DNA of 64,000 bases from JABDJX01 sp039942715. GTDB lineage: Bacteria > Pseudomonadota > Alphaproteobacteria > Rhodobacterales > Rhodobacteraceae. The stretch lies in the NCBI GenBank assembly GCA_039942715.1, contig JBDVBY010000006.1, positions 248,001 through 312,000 of the forward strand. Direction: 5' to 3'. The notes below the pieces were generated by a model. The model had not been told where the DNA came from, made no database searches, and saw nothing but the letters and a program-made list of their open reading frames with translations. Shown in pieces: positions 17,103 through 25,159 of this stretch. The position numbers were made by a program, and so were the translations under genes. How positions within the stretch are numbered: position 1 is the first letter of the stretch; each line of letters begins with the position of its first letter.

Positions 17103-17221
17103 TGGACGTCTCCTTTGAAGTGTTGGACGAGGCAAACCCTCGGACACACCAACATTTAAGCGCACCTTATGTGTAAGAAAAACGAATAGTTTTGAGAGTA
17201 TCTGTCAGATTTTCTGATAGA

Positions 17222-19411
17222 TCAAAGAAAGCTCTGCGGATCAATATCAACCGAAAGCCGTAAATTCGCCGGAAGTCGAATTTGTGCAACCCAAGCCGCA
17301 ATCGCGGGCTGCAATGGCGCGGTTTTATCGGCTTTGATCAACAAGCGCACGCGGTGACGCCCGCGCACGCGCGCAATTGGCGCCGCCGCTGGCCCGAAAA
17401 CCTGCGCGCCGATGCGTCGAAGCGGGTCTGTGCGTTGCGCCAAAGCCTTGCCAACGTCAAACACCGCCTGAACATCGGGTGACGACAACACAATCCCGGC
17501 CATACGCCCATAAGGCGGCACACCAGCGTGGCGACGTTCTTCGGCTTCGGCGCGCCAAAAGTCTTCTTCGTCCCCGGAAAGGATCGCGCGGATTACAGGG
17601 TGCTCGGGTTGAAACGTCTGCATCAACGCTGTGCCTGGCTTTTCTGCGCGCCCCGCCCGCCCCGCCACCTGACGCATCAGTTGAAACGTGCGCTCGGCGG
17701 CGCGCAGATCAGAGCCTTGCAAACCAAGATCGGCGTCAATCACGCCAACAAGCGTCAAAAGCGGAAAATTGTGCCCCTTTGCAACGATTTGCGTCCCGAT
17801 GATGATGTCGGCCTCGCCCGCTGCAATCGCCTCAATCCGGGCTTTGAGTGCACGCGCCGAACCAAACAAATCCGACGAAAGCACTTCAACCTTGGCGTCG
17901 GGAAAAAGCGCGCTGACCTCTTCGGCCATCCGCTCAATCCCTGGCCCCACAGGCGCAAGACGATCCTCTGCTTCACACGACGGACACTGTGCGGGGATCG
18001 GTTTCGTCTCCCCGCACTGATGGCACATCAGGCGTTTTTGAAATCGATGCTCGACCATGCGTGCATCGCAATGATCACAACCAATCTGATGCCCGCAAGC
18101 GCGACAAATCGTGACCGGCGCATAGCCTCGTCGGTTAAGGAACAAAAGCGCCTGCTCTCCGTTCTCAATCCGTGTTTGCACCGCGCGCGCCAATGTATCG
18201 GAAATCCACCGGTTCGACGGCAGACTTTCGGCGCGCATATCAATCGCGCGCATTTCCGGCAAAACCGCGTCGCCAAAGCGCGAGGTGAGTGTGACGCGGT
18301 TGTATTTGCCCGCCTCGGCATTGGCCCAGCTTTCAAGCGACGGTGTAGCAGAGGCCAAAACCACCTGTGCTTTGGCCAGCGAGGCGCGCAGCACGGCCAT
18401 ATCGCGGGCATTATAAAGAACGCCGTCTTCTTGTTTGTAGGACGTATCATGTTCTTCATCGACGACGATCAGCCCAAGATCATTGAACGGCAAAAACAGC
18501 GCCGAACGCGCGCCAACAACCAGTTGAGCCGAGCCTTCTGCCACCATTTTCCAAGCACGCCGCCGCTCGGTCATCGTGACGCCCGAGTGCCATTCAACCG
18601 GGCGCGCACCAAACCGCGCCTCTACACGAGTCAAAAACTCGGCCGTCAGCGCGATTTCAGGCAAGAGCACAAGTGCTTGGCGTCCGGCCTCAAGACAAGC
18701 CGCGACAGCCTCAAGATAGACCTCAGTTTTGCCCGATCCAGTCACGCCCTTCAGCAAGGTCGTCCCATAGGCGCGGCTGGCAACACCGGCTTTCAATGCC
18801 TCGGCTGCCGCGGTTTGCTCGTGCGTCAGATCAAAGGCGCTTTGCCCCGGATCAAGCCTAGGATACGGCAAGTCGCGCTGGCTTTCCTCCTCTGAAACAA
18901 CGCCTTGCGTGACCAACCCTTTGACCACAGAGCTTGAAACACCCGCCTGTTCAGCGACCTCTTTCAAAGTAAAGGCCAGTCCGCCAAACTCGTCCAAAAC
19001 GGCGACAACCTTGCGCCGTGCATCGGTCCAACGATCTGGCGCCTCTGTTGTGCCGCGCCGATAAATCTTTCGCATTGAAGGCGGATCACCCAAGCCCGGC
19101 GAACGCGTTGCAAGGCGCAACATCGCAGGCATCGGGGTCAGCGTGTATTCGGCCGCGCGCATCAAAAAGCCGCGCATCTGTTCGCGCATCGGCACGGCAT
19201 CAAGCACACGGATCACCGCACGGACCTTTTTAAGATCGTATCCCCCTTCGCCTTCCCCCCAGACAACACCAAGTACTTTGCGCGGTCCCAAAGGCACCTC
19301 GACAAAAGCCCCCTCAAAGCACCCGCCTTCGGGCGCCTTGTAGTCAAGCGCACGATCCAGTGGCTGGGTCGTAAGAACCGAAATAAGTGTACCTGCATCA
19401 AAGTGACGAAT
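17222..19411 (-). CDS. priA: Replication restart primosomal helicase PriA (probable ATT start)
   Basis: PriA recognises stalled forks and reloads the replisome. Present are Walker A GVTGSGKTE, DEEHD, and the zinc-binding cysteine pairs (CRACGHQIGCDHC, CHQCGETK, CPSCEAE) inserted in the helicase core, then the C-terminal domain. The conserved N-terminus (LISVLTTQPLDRALDYKAP) lies upstream of the first GTG (19297). No ATG, GTG or TTG occurs in frame between that block and the upstream stop. ATT at 19411, eight bases after AGGAG, gives 729 residues, the usual PriA length, and is taken as the start. A sequencing frameshift is the alternative. Confidence 0.9.
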   Translation of the reverse strand: MRHFDAGTLISVLTTQPLDRALDYKAPEGGCFEGAFVEVPLGPRKVLGVVWGEGEGGYDLKKVRAVIRVLDAVPMREQMRGFLMRAAEYTLTPMPAMLRLATRSPGLGDPPSMRKIYRRGTTEAPDRWTDARRKVVAVLDEFGGLAFTLKEVAEQAGVSSSVVKGLVTQGVVSEEESQRDLPYPRLDPGQSAFDLTHEQTAAAEALKAGVASRAYGTTLLKGVTGSGKTEVYLEAVAACLEAGRQALVLLPEIALTAEFLTRVEARFGARPVEWHSGVTMTERRRAWKMVAEGSAQLVVGARSALFLPFNDLGLIVVDEEHDTSYKQEDGVLYNARDMAVLRASLAKAQVVLASATPSLESWANAEAGKYNRVTLTSRFGDAVLPEMRAIDMRAESLPSNRWISDTLARAVQTRIENGEQALLFLNRRGYAPVTICRACGHQIGCDHCDARMVEHRFQKRLMCHQCGETKPIPAQCPSCEAEDRLAPVGPGIERMAEEVSALFPDAKVEVLSSDLFGSARALKARIEAIAAGEADIIIGTQIVAKGHNFPLLTLVGVIDADLGLQGSDLRAAERTFQLMRQVAGRAGRAEKPGTALMQTFQPEHPVIRAILSGDEEDFWRAEAEERRHAGVPPYGRMAGIVLSSPDVQAVFDVGKALAQRTDPLRRIGAQVFGPAAAPIARVRGRHRVRLLIKADKTAPLQPAIAAWVAQIRLPANLRLSVDIDPQSFL

Positions 19412-19507
19412 AGCAGAAACTCCTGACGTGCGATTGAGGGTTCAGCCCGCGGGGCGATTGCGCTATCAGTGCCACGAAATCAACGCCCGACGCCAGAGGA
19501 CAACTCG

Positions 19508-20161
19508 ATGAAATTCTTTGTAGACACCGCCGACACTGACGCCATTCGCGAGCTTAACGAGCTTGGAATAGTGGATGGTGTGACCACGAACCCCTCGCTA
19601 ATCATGAAAGCAGGCCGCGATATCAAAGAGGTGACCAAAGAGATTTGCGGCATCACCGATGGCCCGGTGAGTGCGGAAACGGTTGCGCTTGACGCTGACG
19701 GCATGATTGCCGAAGGGCGCGAATTGGCCAAGATTGCTGATAACATTGCGATCAAAGTACCGCTGACATGGGCTGGTTTAAAGGCGTGTAACGTGCTGAC
19801 AAATGAAGGTCGTATGGTCAACGTGACGCTGTGCTTCACTGCCAATCAAGCGCTTTTGGCCGCCAAAGCGGGGGCGACGTTTATCTCTCCGTTCATCGGG
19901 CGACTTGACGACCTGAACCTCGATGGCATGGAATTGATCGCCGACATTCGCGAGATTTACGACAACTATGGGTTTGAAACGCAAATTCTGGCTGCGTCTA
20001 TCCGCTCGGCAAATCACATGTCGGACGCGGCCAAGATTGGCGCTGACGTGGCAACTGCGCCACCGGACGTAATCAAGAAAATGGCCAACCATGTTTTAAC
20101 CGACAAAGGTTTGGACGCGTTCATGAAAGACTGGGCGTCGACGGGTCAAAGTATTCTTTAA
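19508..20161 (+). CDS. fsa: Fructose-6-phosphate aldolase / transaldolase-like protein
   Basis: A 217-residue class I aldolase of the small transaldolase family (FSA/TalC). The Schiff-base lysine is Lys83 in NIAIKVPLTWAG; other family blocks are MKFFVDTADTDAIREL, GVTTNPSLIMK and TLCFTANQALLAAKAGA. Short members either cleave fructose 6-phosphate or act as transaldolase; sequence alone does not decide. GAGGACAACTCG precedes the ATG. It is divergent from priA, an order I have seen in other Rhodobacteraceae. Confidence 0.9.
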   Translation: MKFFVDTADTDAIRELNELGIVDGVTTNPSLIMKAGRDIKEVTKEICGITDGPVSAETVALDADGMIAEGRELAKIADNIAIKVPLTWAGLKACNVLTNEGRMVNVTLCFTANQALLAAKAGATFISPFIGRLDDLNLDGMELIADIREIYDNYGFETQILAASIRSANHMSDAAKIGADVATAPPDVIKKMANHVLTDKGLDAFMKDWASTGQSIL

Positions 20162-20182
20162 TTGCTGCTTGACTACGCCAAG

Positions 20183-20227
20183 CCGCAATATGCGAGGGGC
20201 CATGCCCCTCGCCTCCCAAGGATACTT
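20183..20227 (-). repeat. Intergenic repeat element, reverse orientation
   Basis: Read on the minus strand this is AAGTATCCTTGGGAGG followed by the stem-loop GCGAGGGG/CCCCTCGC (20192-20211). One stem only. It separates the convergent fsa and murD genes. Confidence 0.65.
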
Positions 20228-20239
20228 AAGAGCCGTTAG

Positions 20240-21634
20240 CTAAAGGTAGCGCTTTACCTCGTTGGTAAAGTCTTCGCCGCGCCTTTCGAAATTATCATAC
20301 TGATCAAAACTTGCTCCCGCCGGGGCGAGCAGGACAGTGTCACCACTCTCAGCTTCGGTCATGGCTTCGGCGACCGCGATGGCCATAGTGCGACAGACGG
20401 AATGGGGCGTTTCCTTTAGATTCAGCGCAATCTCATCAGCTTGCCGCCCAATGATGTAGGCTTTGGTTACGTTTTCGAGAGCCGGCTCTAACGCGCCCAA
20501 ACCGCCGTCTTTCATTTGCCCACCCACAATCCAGCGGATCGATTTGAACGCAGAAAGCGCTTTGGCGGCAGCATCTACATTCGTCGCTTTACTGTCATTG
20601 ACGTAAACCACGCCATCTTGTTCTGCGATGATCTGGCTGCGATGAGGCAGACCTTGAAAGCTGTGCAGCGCCTGTTCAATCACCTTGGGCGCAAGACCTA
20701 TCGATCGCAGCGCACCCCAGGCAGCACAAGCGTTTTGGTGATTATGTGCACCGGGCAGCCCCTTAACGCCTCGCAAATCAACCGAGGCGATTTGACGGGT
20801 CTTCCGGTGTTCCGTCAGAAATCCTTTGCGTGTAGTCACGCTCCAGCCGGGACCTTCAAGCTTGGCTTTTGCAATGCGAATAACGCGGTCATCGCCCTGC
20901 CCTTCGGACAACTGATTGGCAAGATAGCGCCCCTCAATCTCGTCCACGCCGATCACGGCGCGATCAGGGCCGCCTTCGGCAAAAAGCCGGCGTTTGGCGG
21001 CAAAATATCCGCCCATACCACCGTGACGGTCCAGATGGTCAGGACTGAGGTTGGTGAAAATGGCCACGTCTGGTGTCAGCGCGCGCGCCAGTTCAGTTTG
21101 GTAAGACGAAAGCTCGAGGACGACCACGCCGCCATCACCGGGCGGATCAATATCAAGGACACCGCGTCCGATGTTCCCGGCAAGCTGGCTTTCGCGTCCC
21201 GCCTCGATCAAGCAATGGTGCAACAAGGCGGCGGTTGTTGATTTGCCATTAGATCCGGTGATCGCGATGACCTTTGGCGGGGTTTCAAAGCTGTCCCAAT
21301 CGCTTGTGGCGACCGAGCGGAAGAAGATGCCGATGTCATTGTCGATTGGAACATTCGCAGCCACCGCGCGCGCCACCCATTGGTTGGGTTCGGGGTAAAG
21401 ATGCGAGATGCCGGGGCTGACGATCATCGCATCCACGCCGTCCCACGCCTCGCGACGCGACAGGTCATGGAGTGTCAGACCTTGCGCTTCGGCGTTCACA
21501 CGCGCCGCATCGCCGTCATCCCAACAAAGCGCCTGTGCACCACCTGCGTTCAGCGAATGCGCGGCAGACAGACCAGAACGCCCAAGTCCAAGAACAACAA
21601 TGCGCTGCCCCTTAACGCTTGCAGCTGGGATCAC
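20240..21634 (-). CDS. murD: UDP-N-acetylmuramoyl-alanine-D-glutamate ligase MurD
   Basis: MurD adds D-glutamate to UDP-MurNAc-L-Ala in peptidoglycan synthesis. The N-terminal nucleotide-binding fold begins VLGLGRSGLSAAHSL, the ATP site is ITGSNGKSTTAALL at 125-138, and the C-terminal domain has YVNDSKATN and LLAPAGASFDQYDNFERRG. The start is a GTG overlapping the stop of the upstream membrane gene as GTGA, giving 464 residues. It is the last dcw gene present here: next downstream is fsa on the other strand. Confidence 0.96.
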   Translation of the reverse strand: MIPAASVKGQRIVVLGLGRSGLSAAHSLNAGGAQALCWDDGDAARVNAEAQGLTLHDLSRREAWDGVDAMIVSPGISHLYPEPNQWVARAVAANVPIDNDIGIFFRSVATSDWDSFETPPKVIAITGSNGKSTTAALLHHCLIEAGRESQLAGNIGRGVLDIDPPGDGGVVVLELSSYQTELARALTPDVAIFTNLSPDHLDRHGGMGGYFAAKRRLFAEGGPDRAVIGVDEIEGRYLANQLSEGQGDDRVIRIAKAKLEGPGWSVTTRKGFLTEHRKTRQIASVDLRGVKGLPGAHNHQNACAAWGALRSIGLAPKVIEQALHSFQGLPHRSQIIAEQDGVVYVNDSKATNVDAAAKALSAFKSIRWIVGGQMKDGGLGALEPALENVTKAYIIGRQADEIALNLKETPHSVCRTMAIAVAEAMTEAESGDTVLLAPAGASFDQYDNFERRGEDFTNEVKRYL

Positions 21635-22029
21635 AGGCCGGACTCGTCGTCTGCTTCGATCTGACCTGAAATGCGGCGCCACAAGATGCCCCAATACATG
21701 CCAATGGCCAGCACCACCGACAGCGCAATAAGTGCGATCCATGTCAGGGCTGAGGGGTTATCAAGACTGAGCCAGCCGAAATCGTACATCACCCAAACGA
21801 AGGCGGCGAAGACAGCCAAGATCAGGATCACACCAAGACGTCCAATGCCGCGAAAAACGGCTGTAAGGAAGACGACGTAGATCACCACCAAAACCAATCC
21901 GCCAAGAACGATCAGCGGCAAGGACGTCTCCCAGTTCTGGTTAGCCCAGCGGGCATAGTTGAACGACGTCGGATTGTACGTAATCGCCAAAAGGACAAAG
22001 GCGAAAAGCCAGCGCAGTAAAAATCCCAT
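21631..22029 (-). CDS. Four-helix membrane protein (DUF6524-like) coupled to murD
   Basis: A 132-residue inner membrane protein with four hydrophobic helices (about 3-18, 38-58, 65-83, 95-112), a conserved-looking first loop (TYNPTSFNYARWA) and an acidic C-terminus. I believe it matches DUF6524, a family confined to Rhodobacterales and relatives, but cannot verify this. It overlaps murD by four bases, so the two are co-translated; that suggests, without proving, a link to envelope growth. Confidence 0.7.
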   Translation of the reverse strand: MGFLLRWLFAFVLLAITYNPTSFNYARWANQNWETSLPLIVLGGLVLVVIYVVFLTAVFRGIGRLGVILILAVFAAFVWVMYDFGWLSLDNPSALTWIALIALSVVLAIGMYWGILWRRISGQIEADDESGL

Positions 22030-22230
22030 CGTGGGTCCCTCGTGTTTCTTTGGCGCGAATTTGCCCTAGCTGTGCGTGCACAGCAAGGTGTTGGAGCATC
22101 TGAGCGCACAAAGGGTGTGAGAATTGCCGCAAACATTTCCGATTTGCCAATACCTTGGGCCAAAAGACTTGATGCAGTGGCTGTGGCTGTGGCTTGCATG
22201 ATGGACATGTGGGCGCAAACGGTGAGATTG

Positions 22231-22638
22231 ATGCGCGTTGATCAAGTGATCCTTTTGTTAGGTCTTTTTGCGGCTTTGGTGGCGTATGTTCATTTCAAAC
22301 GCTCGAAAAAGAAACGCCTTTATGGCCAGACCTTTGACGATGTCGCGTCACCCAAGCTCAAACCCGTGGCAACTGATGACGCCCTTCCGGAAAAGCTCAC
22401 TCTCAAAAGACGTCTTGCTGGCATCGCGTTTCTGACGTTTTGGCTCTGTATTTGGACTTTAGGCATTTATGTTGCGGGCCACACATGGCTGTCTATGAGC
22501 CAAGGCGAAGTTGGTTACACCCTTCTAATGCTTTGGCTCGTCGTTGCGATACCAGCGTGGTTTTTCGCCGCTTGGACGCTTTTTCGATTGCTGCGCGGCG
22601 ATGACATTAAGATTGAGTTCGACGGTGACGCCAACTAG
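22231..22638 (+). CDS. Hypothetical membrane protein, about 135 residues
   Basis: Three hydrophobic helices (about residues 4-20, 66-88, 98-120) with a basic stretch FKRSKKKRLYGQ after the first. No family recognised. ATG at 22231 follows GGTGAG; ATG at 22198 is an alternative. It lies on the plus strand inside the dcw cluster, between mraY and the murD-linked membrane gene, and overlaps the mraY stop by four bases. The upstream 200 bases may hold promoters for this gene and for the 21631-22029 gene. Confidence 0.55.
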   Translation: MRVDQVILLLGLFAALVAYVHFKRSKKKRLYGQTFDDVASPKLKPVATDDALPEKLTLKRRLAGIAFLTFWLCIWTLGIYVAGHTWLSMSQGEVGYTLLMLWLVVAIPAWFFAAWTLFRLLRGDDIKIEFDGDAN

Positions 22639-23717
22639 CGCACCTTCAGCGTCGCCAACCCGATCAGAGCCAAGATGAGCGCTATGATCCAGAAGCGGAT
22701 CACGATCTGGCTTTCGGCCCAGCCGCGCTTTTCAAAGTGGTGATGGATCGGGGCCATCAGGAACACGCGTTTGCCGGTAGCTTTAAAGTAAGCAACCTGA
22801 ATGATCACACTTAGCGCTTCTACCACGAACAAACCGCCGACAACGGCCAGAACGATCTCGTGCTTGGTCGCCACAGCGATTGCACCCAACGCACCACCCA
22901 AAGCAAGCGATCCGGTGTCACCCATAAACACAGCCGCCGGAGGTGCGTTGTACCACAAGAACCCAAGGCCTCCGCCGATCAGAGCCGCGACAAAGATCAG
23001 GATTTCCCCCGTGCCCGGCACATAGGTAAGACCCAACTCAGACGAGAAATCAACGCGGCCCACGAAATAGGCGATGATGCCCAAAGTGCCCGCTGCGATC
23101 ATCACAGGCATAATAGCGAGCCCGTCCAAACCATCGGTCAGATTGACCGCATTGGCAGACCCAACGATGACGATCATCGCAAAAGGCATGAATAAAAAGC
23201 CCATGTACCAAAGCCCGCTGGTGACCGGAATCGCCAGTTGATTGCGAAGATCTTCGGGATGCAGCATCGTGGCCCAATAAGCCGCGATTGCCGCAATCAC
23301 AAATCCAGCCAAAAGCCGCACTTTGCCAGACACACCTGCATGGCTGTTCTTGGTAACCTTCTGATAGTCATCGGAAAATCCGATCAAGCCGAAGGACAAC
23401 GTGACAAAGAGGATCAACCAAACAAACCCAACATCCGGTCGCGCCCACAAAACAGAAGAGGTGATCACAGCCCCAAGGATCAGCACGCCGCCCATCGTCG
23501 GGGTGCCCGCTTTGTCGATCTTGTGGCTTTCCGGACCATCCTCGCGGATCGGTTGTCCGTGCTTTTGACGTTTGCGCAAAAGGTTGATCAGTGGTGGGCC
23601 AAAGAGAAACCCAAACAGCAGAGCGGTGAAGAACGCGCCGCCTGCGCGGAAAGTGATATATCTGAAAAGATTGAAGAAACCACCGCCATCGGAAAAAGTC
23701 GTCAACAAGTACAGCAT
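22635..23717 (-). CDS. mraY: Phospho-N-acetylmuramoyl-pentapeptide transferase MraY
   Basis: MraY transfers phospho-MurNAc-pentapeptide to undecaprenyl phosphate, making lipid I. 360 residues with about ten membrane helices; family blocks include DGPESHKIDKAGTPTMGG, GFSDDYQKVTKN, NAVNLTDGLDGLA, VFMGDTGSLALG and the histidine-rich loop PIHHHFEKRGWAE. The aspartates in SDD and GDTGS belong to the catalytic site. It starts two bases after murF ends. Confidence 0.98.
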   Translation of the reverse strand: MLYLLTTFSDGGGFFNLFRYITFRAGGAFFTALLFGFLFGPPLINLLRKRQKHGQPIREDGPESHKIDKAGTPTMGGVLILGAVITSSVLWARPDVGFVWLILFVTLSFGLIGFSDDYQKVTKNSHAGVSGKVRLLAGFVIAAIAAYWATMLHPEDLRNQLAIPVTSGLWYMGFLFMPFAMIVIVGSANAVNLTDGLDGLAIMPVMIAAGTLGIIAYFVGRVDFSSELGLTYVPGTGEILIFVAALIGGGLGFLWYNAPPAAVFMGDTGSLALGGALGAIAVATKHEIVLAVVGGLFVVEALSVIIQVAYFKATGKRVFLMAPIHHHFEKRGWAESQIVIRFWIIALILALIGLATLKVR

Positions 23718-23719
23718 GG

Positions 23720-25159
23720 TTACTGCAATCCTTCTTCTGTTGTCTTTTCAAGGTTGCGCAATGCGTCAACCAAAAGACTTACCCGTGACCCCTTTGATCC
23801 CTTAACCAGCACAACATCGCCCGCGTCGATCAATCGATGAGCGTCCTTCACCAATTCTTCCGCAGTGTCCACAGCGCGACCCCGTTTTTCGGATGGCAAT
23901 GCATCGAAAAGCGCGCGCATCCGCGGGCCAACACAGTCAACGCGGTCAACTGACGCCAAAGTCGGCAGGCCGGCAACAGCTGCATGAAGCGTGGCTTCAT
24001 CCGCACCCAACTCCAGCATATCGCCCAAAATTGCGATGCGACGCCCTTGCATTATGCGGCCCTGCCCAGTCTCTGGTTCAATGGTTGCCAAAACCTCCAA
24101 CGCAGCCGCTAAAGATGCTGGATTGGCATTGAACGCATCATCTATCAATTGGATTGAGAAATCCTCAACCGGGTCCAGCACGATCCGTTGCCGGCGTCCC
24201 CGCCCCGCCGGAGCGCGCCATGTGGCAAGATCACAGCCCGCAACGCCGGTGTCAGCGCCAACTAATGCCGCCACGCCGTAAACCGCCAAAGCGTTCATCG
24301 CAAAATGGCGCCCCGGTGCGCCGACTTTGAACAAAAACGGTGTGCCCGAGAAATGTCCTTCAACCACGCTTGTGTCCGCCGTCAGAATGATCTTGTCGGC
24401 GCGCAAGGCCGCATCGCCATTTTCGCCAAAGCCAATGCGACGCGCGGCGTGTTCTTTCGCTGTCGCGTTCAGGATCGGCGCTGTGTTCACATCCGCGTTG
24501 AACAAGGCGACGCCATCGGGCTCAAGCCCCTCAAATATAGCCGCTTTTTCCGTTGCGATACCATCCACGTTTTCAAACGCCGCCAAATGTGCGGGCGCCA
24601 CTGTGGTGATCACTGCGATGTGCGGCCGAGTCATGCGCGCCAGCGGAGCAATCTCGCCAGGCGCGTTCATTCCAATCTCAATCACCGCGAATTCCGCATC
24701 GCGCGGCATCCGCGCCAGCGTTAGCGGCACGCCCCAGTGATTGTTGTAACTGGCCTGCGCAATATGCGTCTTGCCTTGATGAGCAAGAACATAGCCCAGC
24801 ATTTCCTTGGTCGACGTCTTGCCCGCAGAGCCGGTAATCGCGACAATGCGCGCCTTTGTGCGGGCGCGGGCGGCAATGCCGAGTTGCTCCAAACCACTCA
24901 AAACATCGTTGACGATCAACAACGGCGCATCCGGCCCAATTCCGTCGGGGATGCGCGACACCAATGCAGCAGCCGCACCCTTTTCCAAGGCGGACGCAAC
25001 AAAATCATGCCCATCACGCTCGGCTTTTAAAGCCACGAAAAGATCGCCCGGCTCAATCGTGCGCGTATCAATCGACACGCCCTTTGCACGCCACTTTGGC
25101 CCTTGGGCTTTTCCACCCGTCGCCGCCATCGCTTCGTCAGACGTCCAAAGCGCGCTCAT
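23720..25159 (-). CDS. murF: UDP-N-acetylmuramoyl-tripeptide D-Ala-D-Ala ligase MurF
   Basis: MurF adds D-Ala-D-Ala to the UDP-MurNAc-tripeptide. 479 residues; ATP-binding ITGSAGKTSTKEML near residue 108, then YNNHWGVPLTLARMP typical of MurF and a C-terminal domain with DDAFNANPASLAAALEVL and AILGDMLELG. Its ATG overlaps the murE stop as ATGA. Confidence 0.97.
   Translation of the reverse strand: MSALWTSDEAMAATGGKAQGPKWRAKGVSIDTRTIEPGDLFVALKAERDGHDFVASALEKGAAAALVSRIPDGIGPDAPLLIVNDVLSGLEQLGIAARARTKARIVAITGSAGKTSTKEMLGYVLAHQGKTHIAQASYNNHWGVPLTLARMPRDAEFAVIEIGMNAPGEIAPLARMTRPHIAVITTVAPAHLAAFENVDGIATEKAAIFEGLEPDGVALFNADVNTAPILNATAKEHAARRIGFGENGDAALRADKIILTADTSVVEGHFSGTPFLFKVGAPGRHFAMNALAVYGVAALVGADTGVAGCDLATWRAPAGRGRRQRIVLDPVEDFSIQLIDDAFNANPASLAAALEVLATIEPETGQGRIMQGRRIAILGDMLELGADEATLHAAVAGLPTLASVDRVDCVGPRMRALFDALPSEKRGRAVDTAEELVKDAHRLIDAGDVVLVKGSKGSRVSLLVDALRNLEKTTEEGLQ

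Noticed and set aside
17528..18895. Plus-strand open frame of 455 codons
   Set aside because: It lies wholly antisense to priA, whose motifs are clear; its residue content (Arg, His, Cys-rich) is typical of a shadow frame.
19213..19401. ATG in another frame near the priA start as the true beginning with a frameshift
   Set aside because: It would need a frameshift within 100 bases, while the PriA frame stays open and conserved up to the ATT with a good ribosome-binding site; kept only as the alternative of a sequence error.
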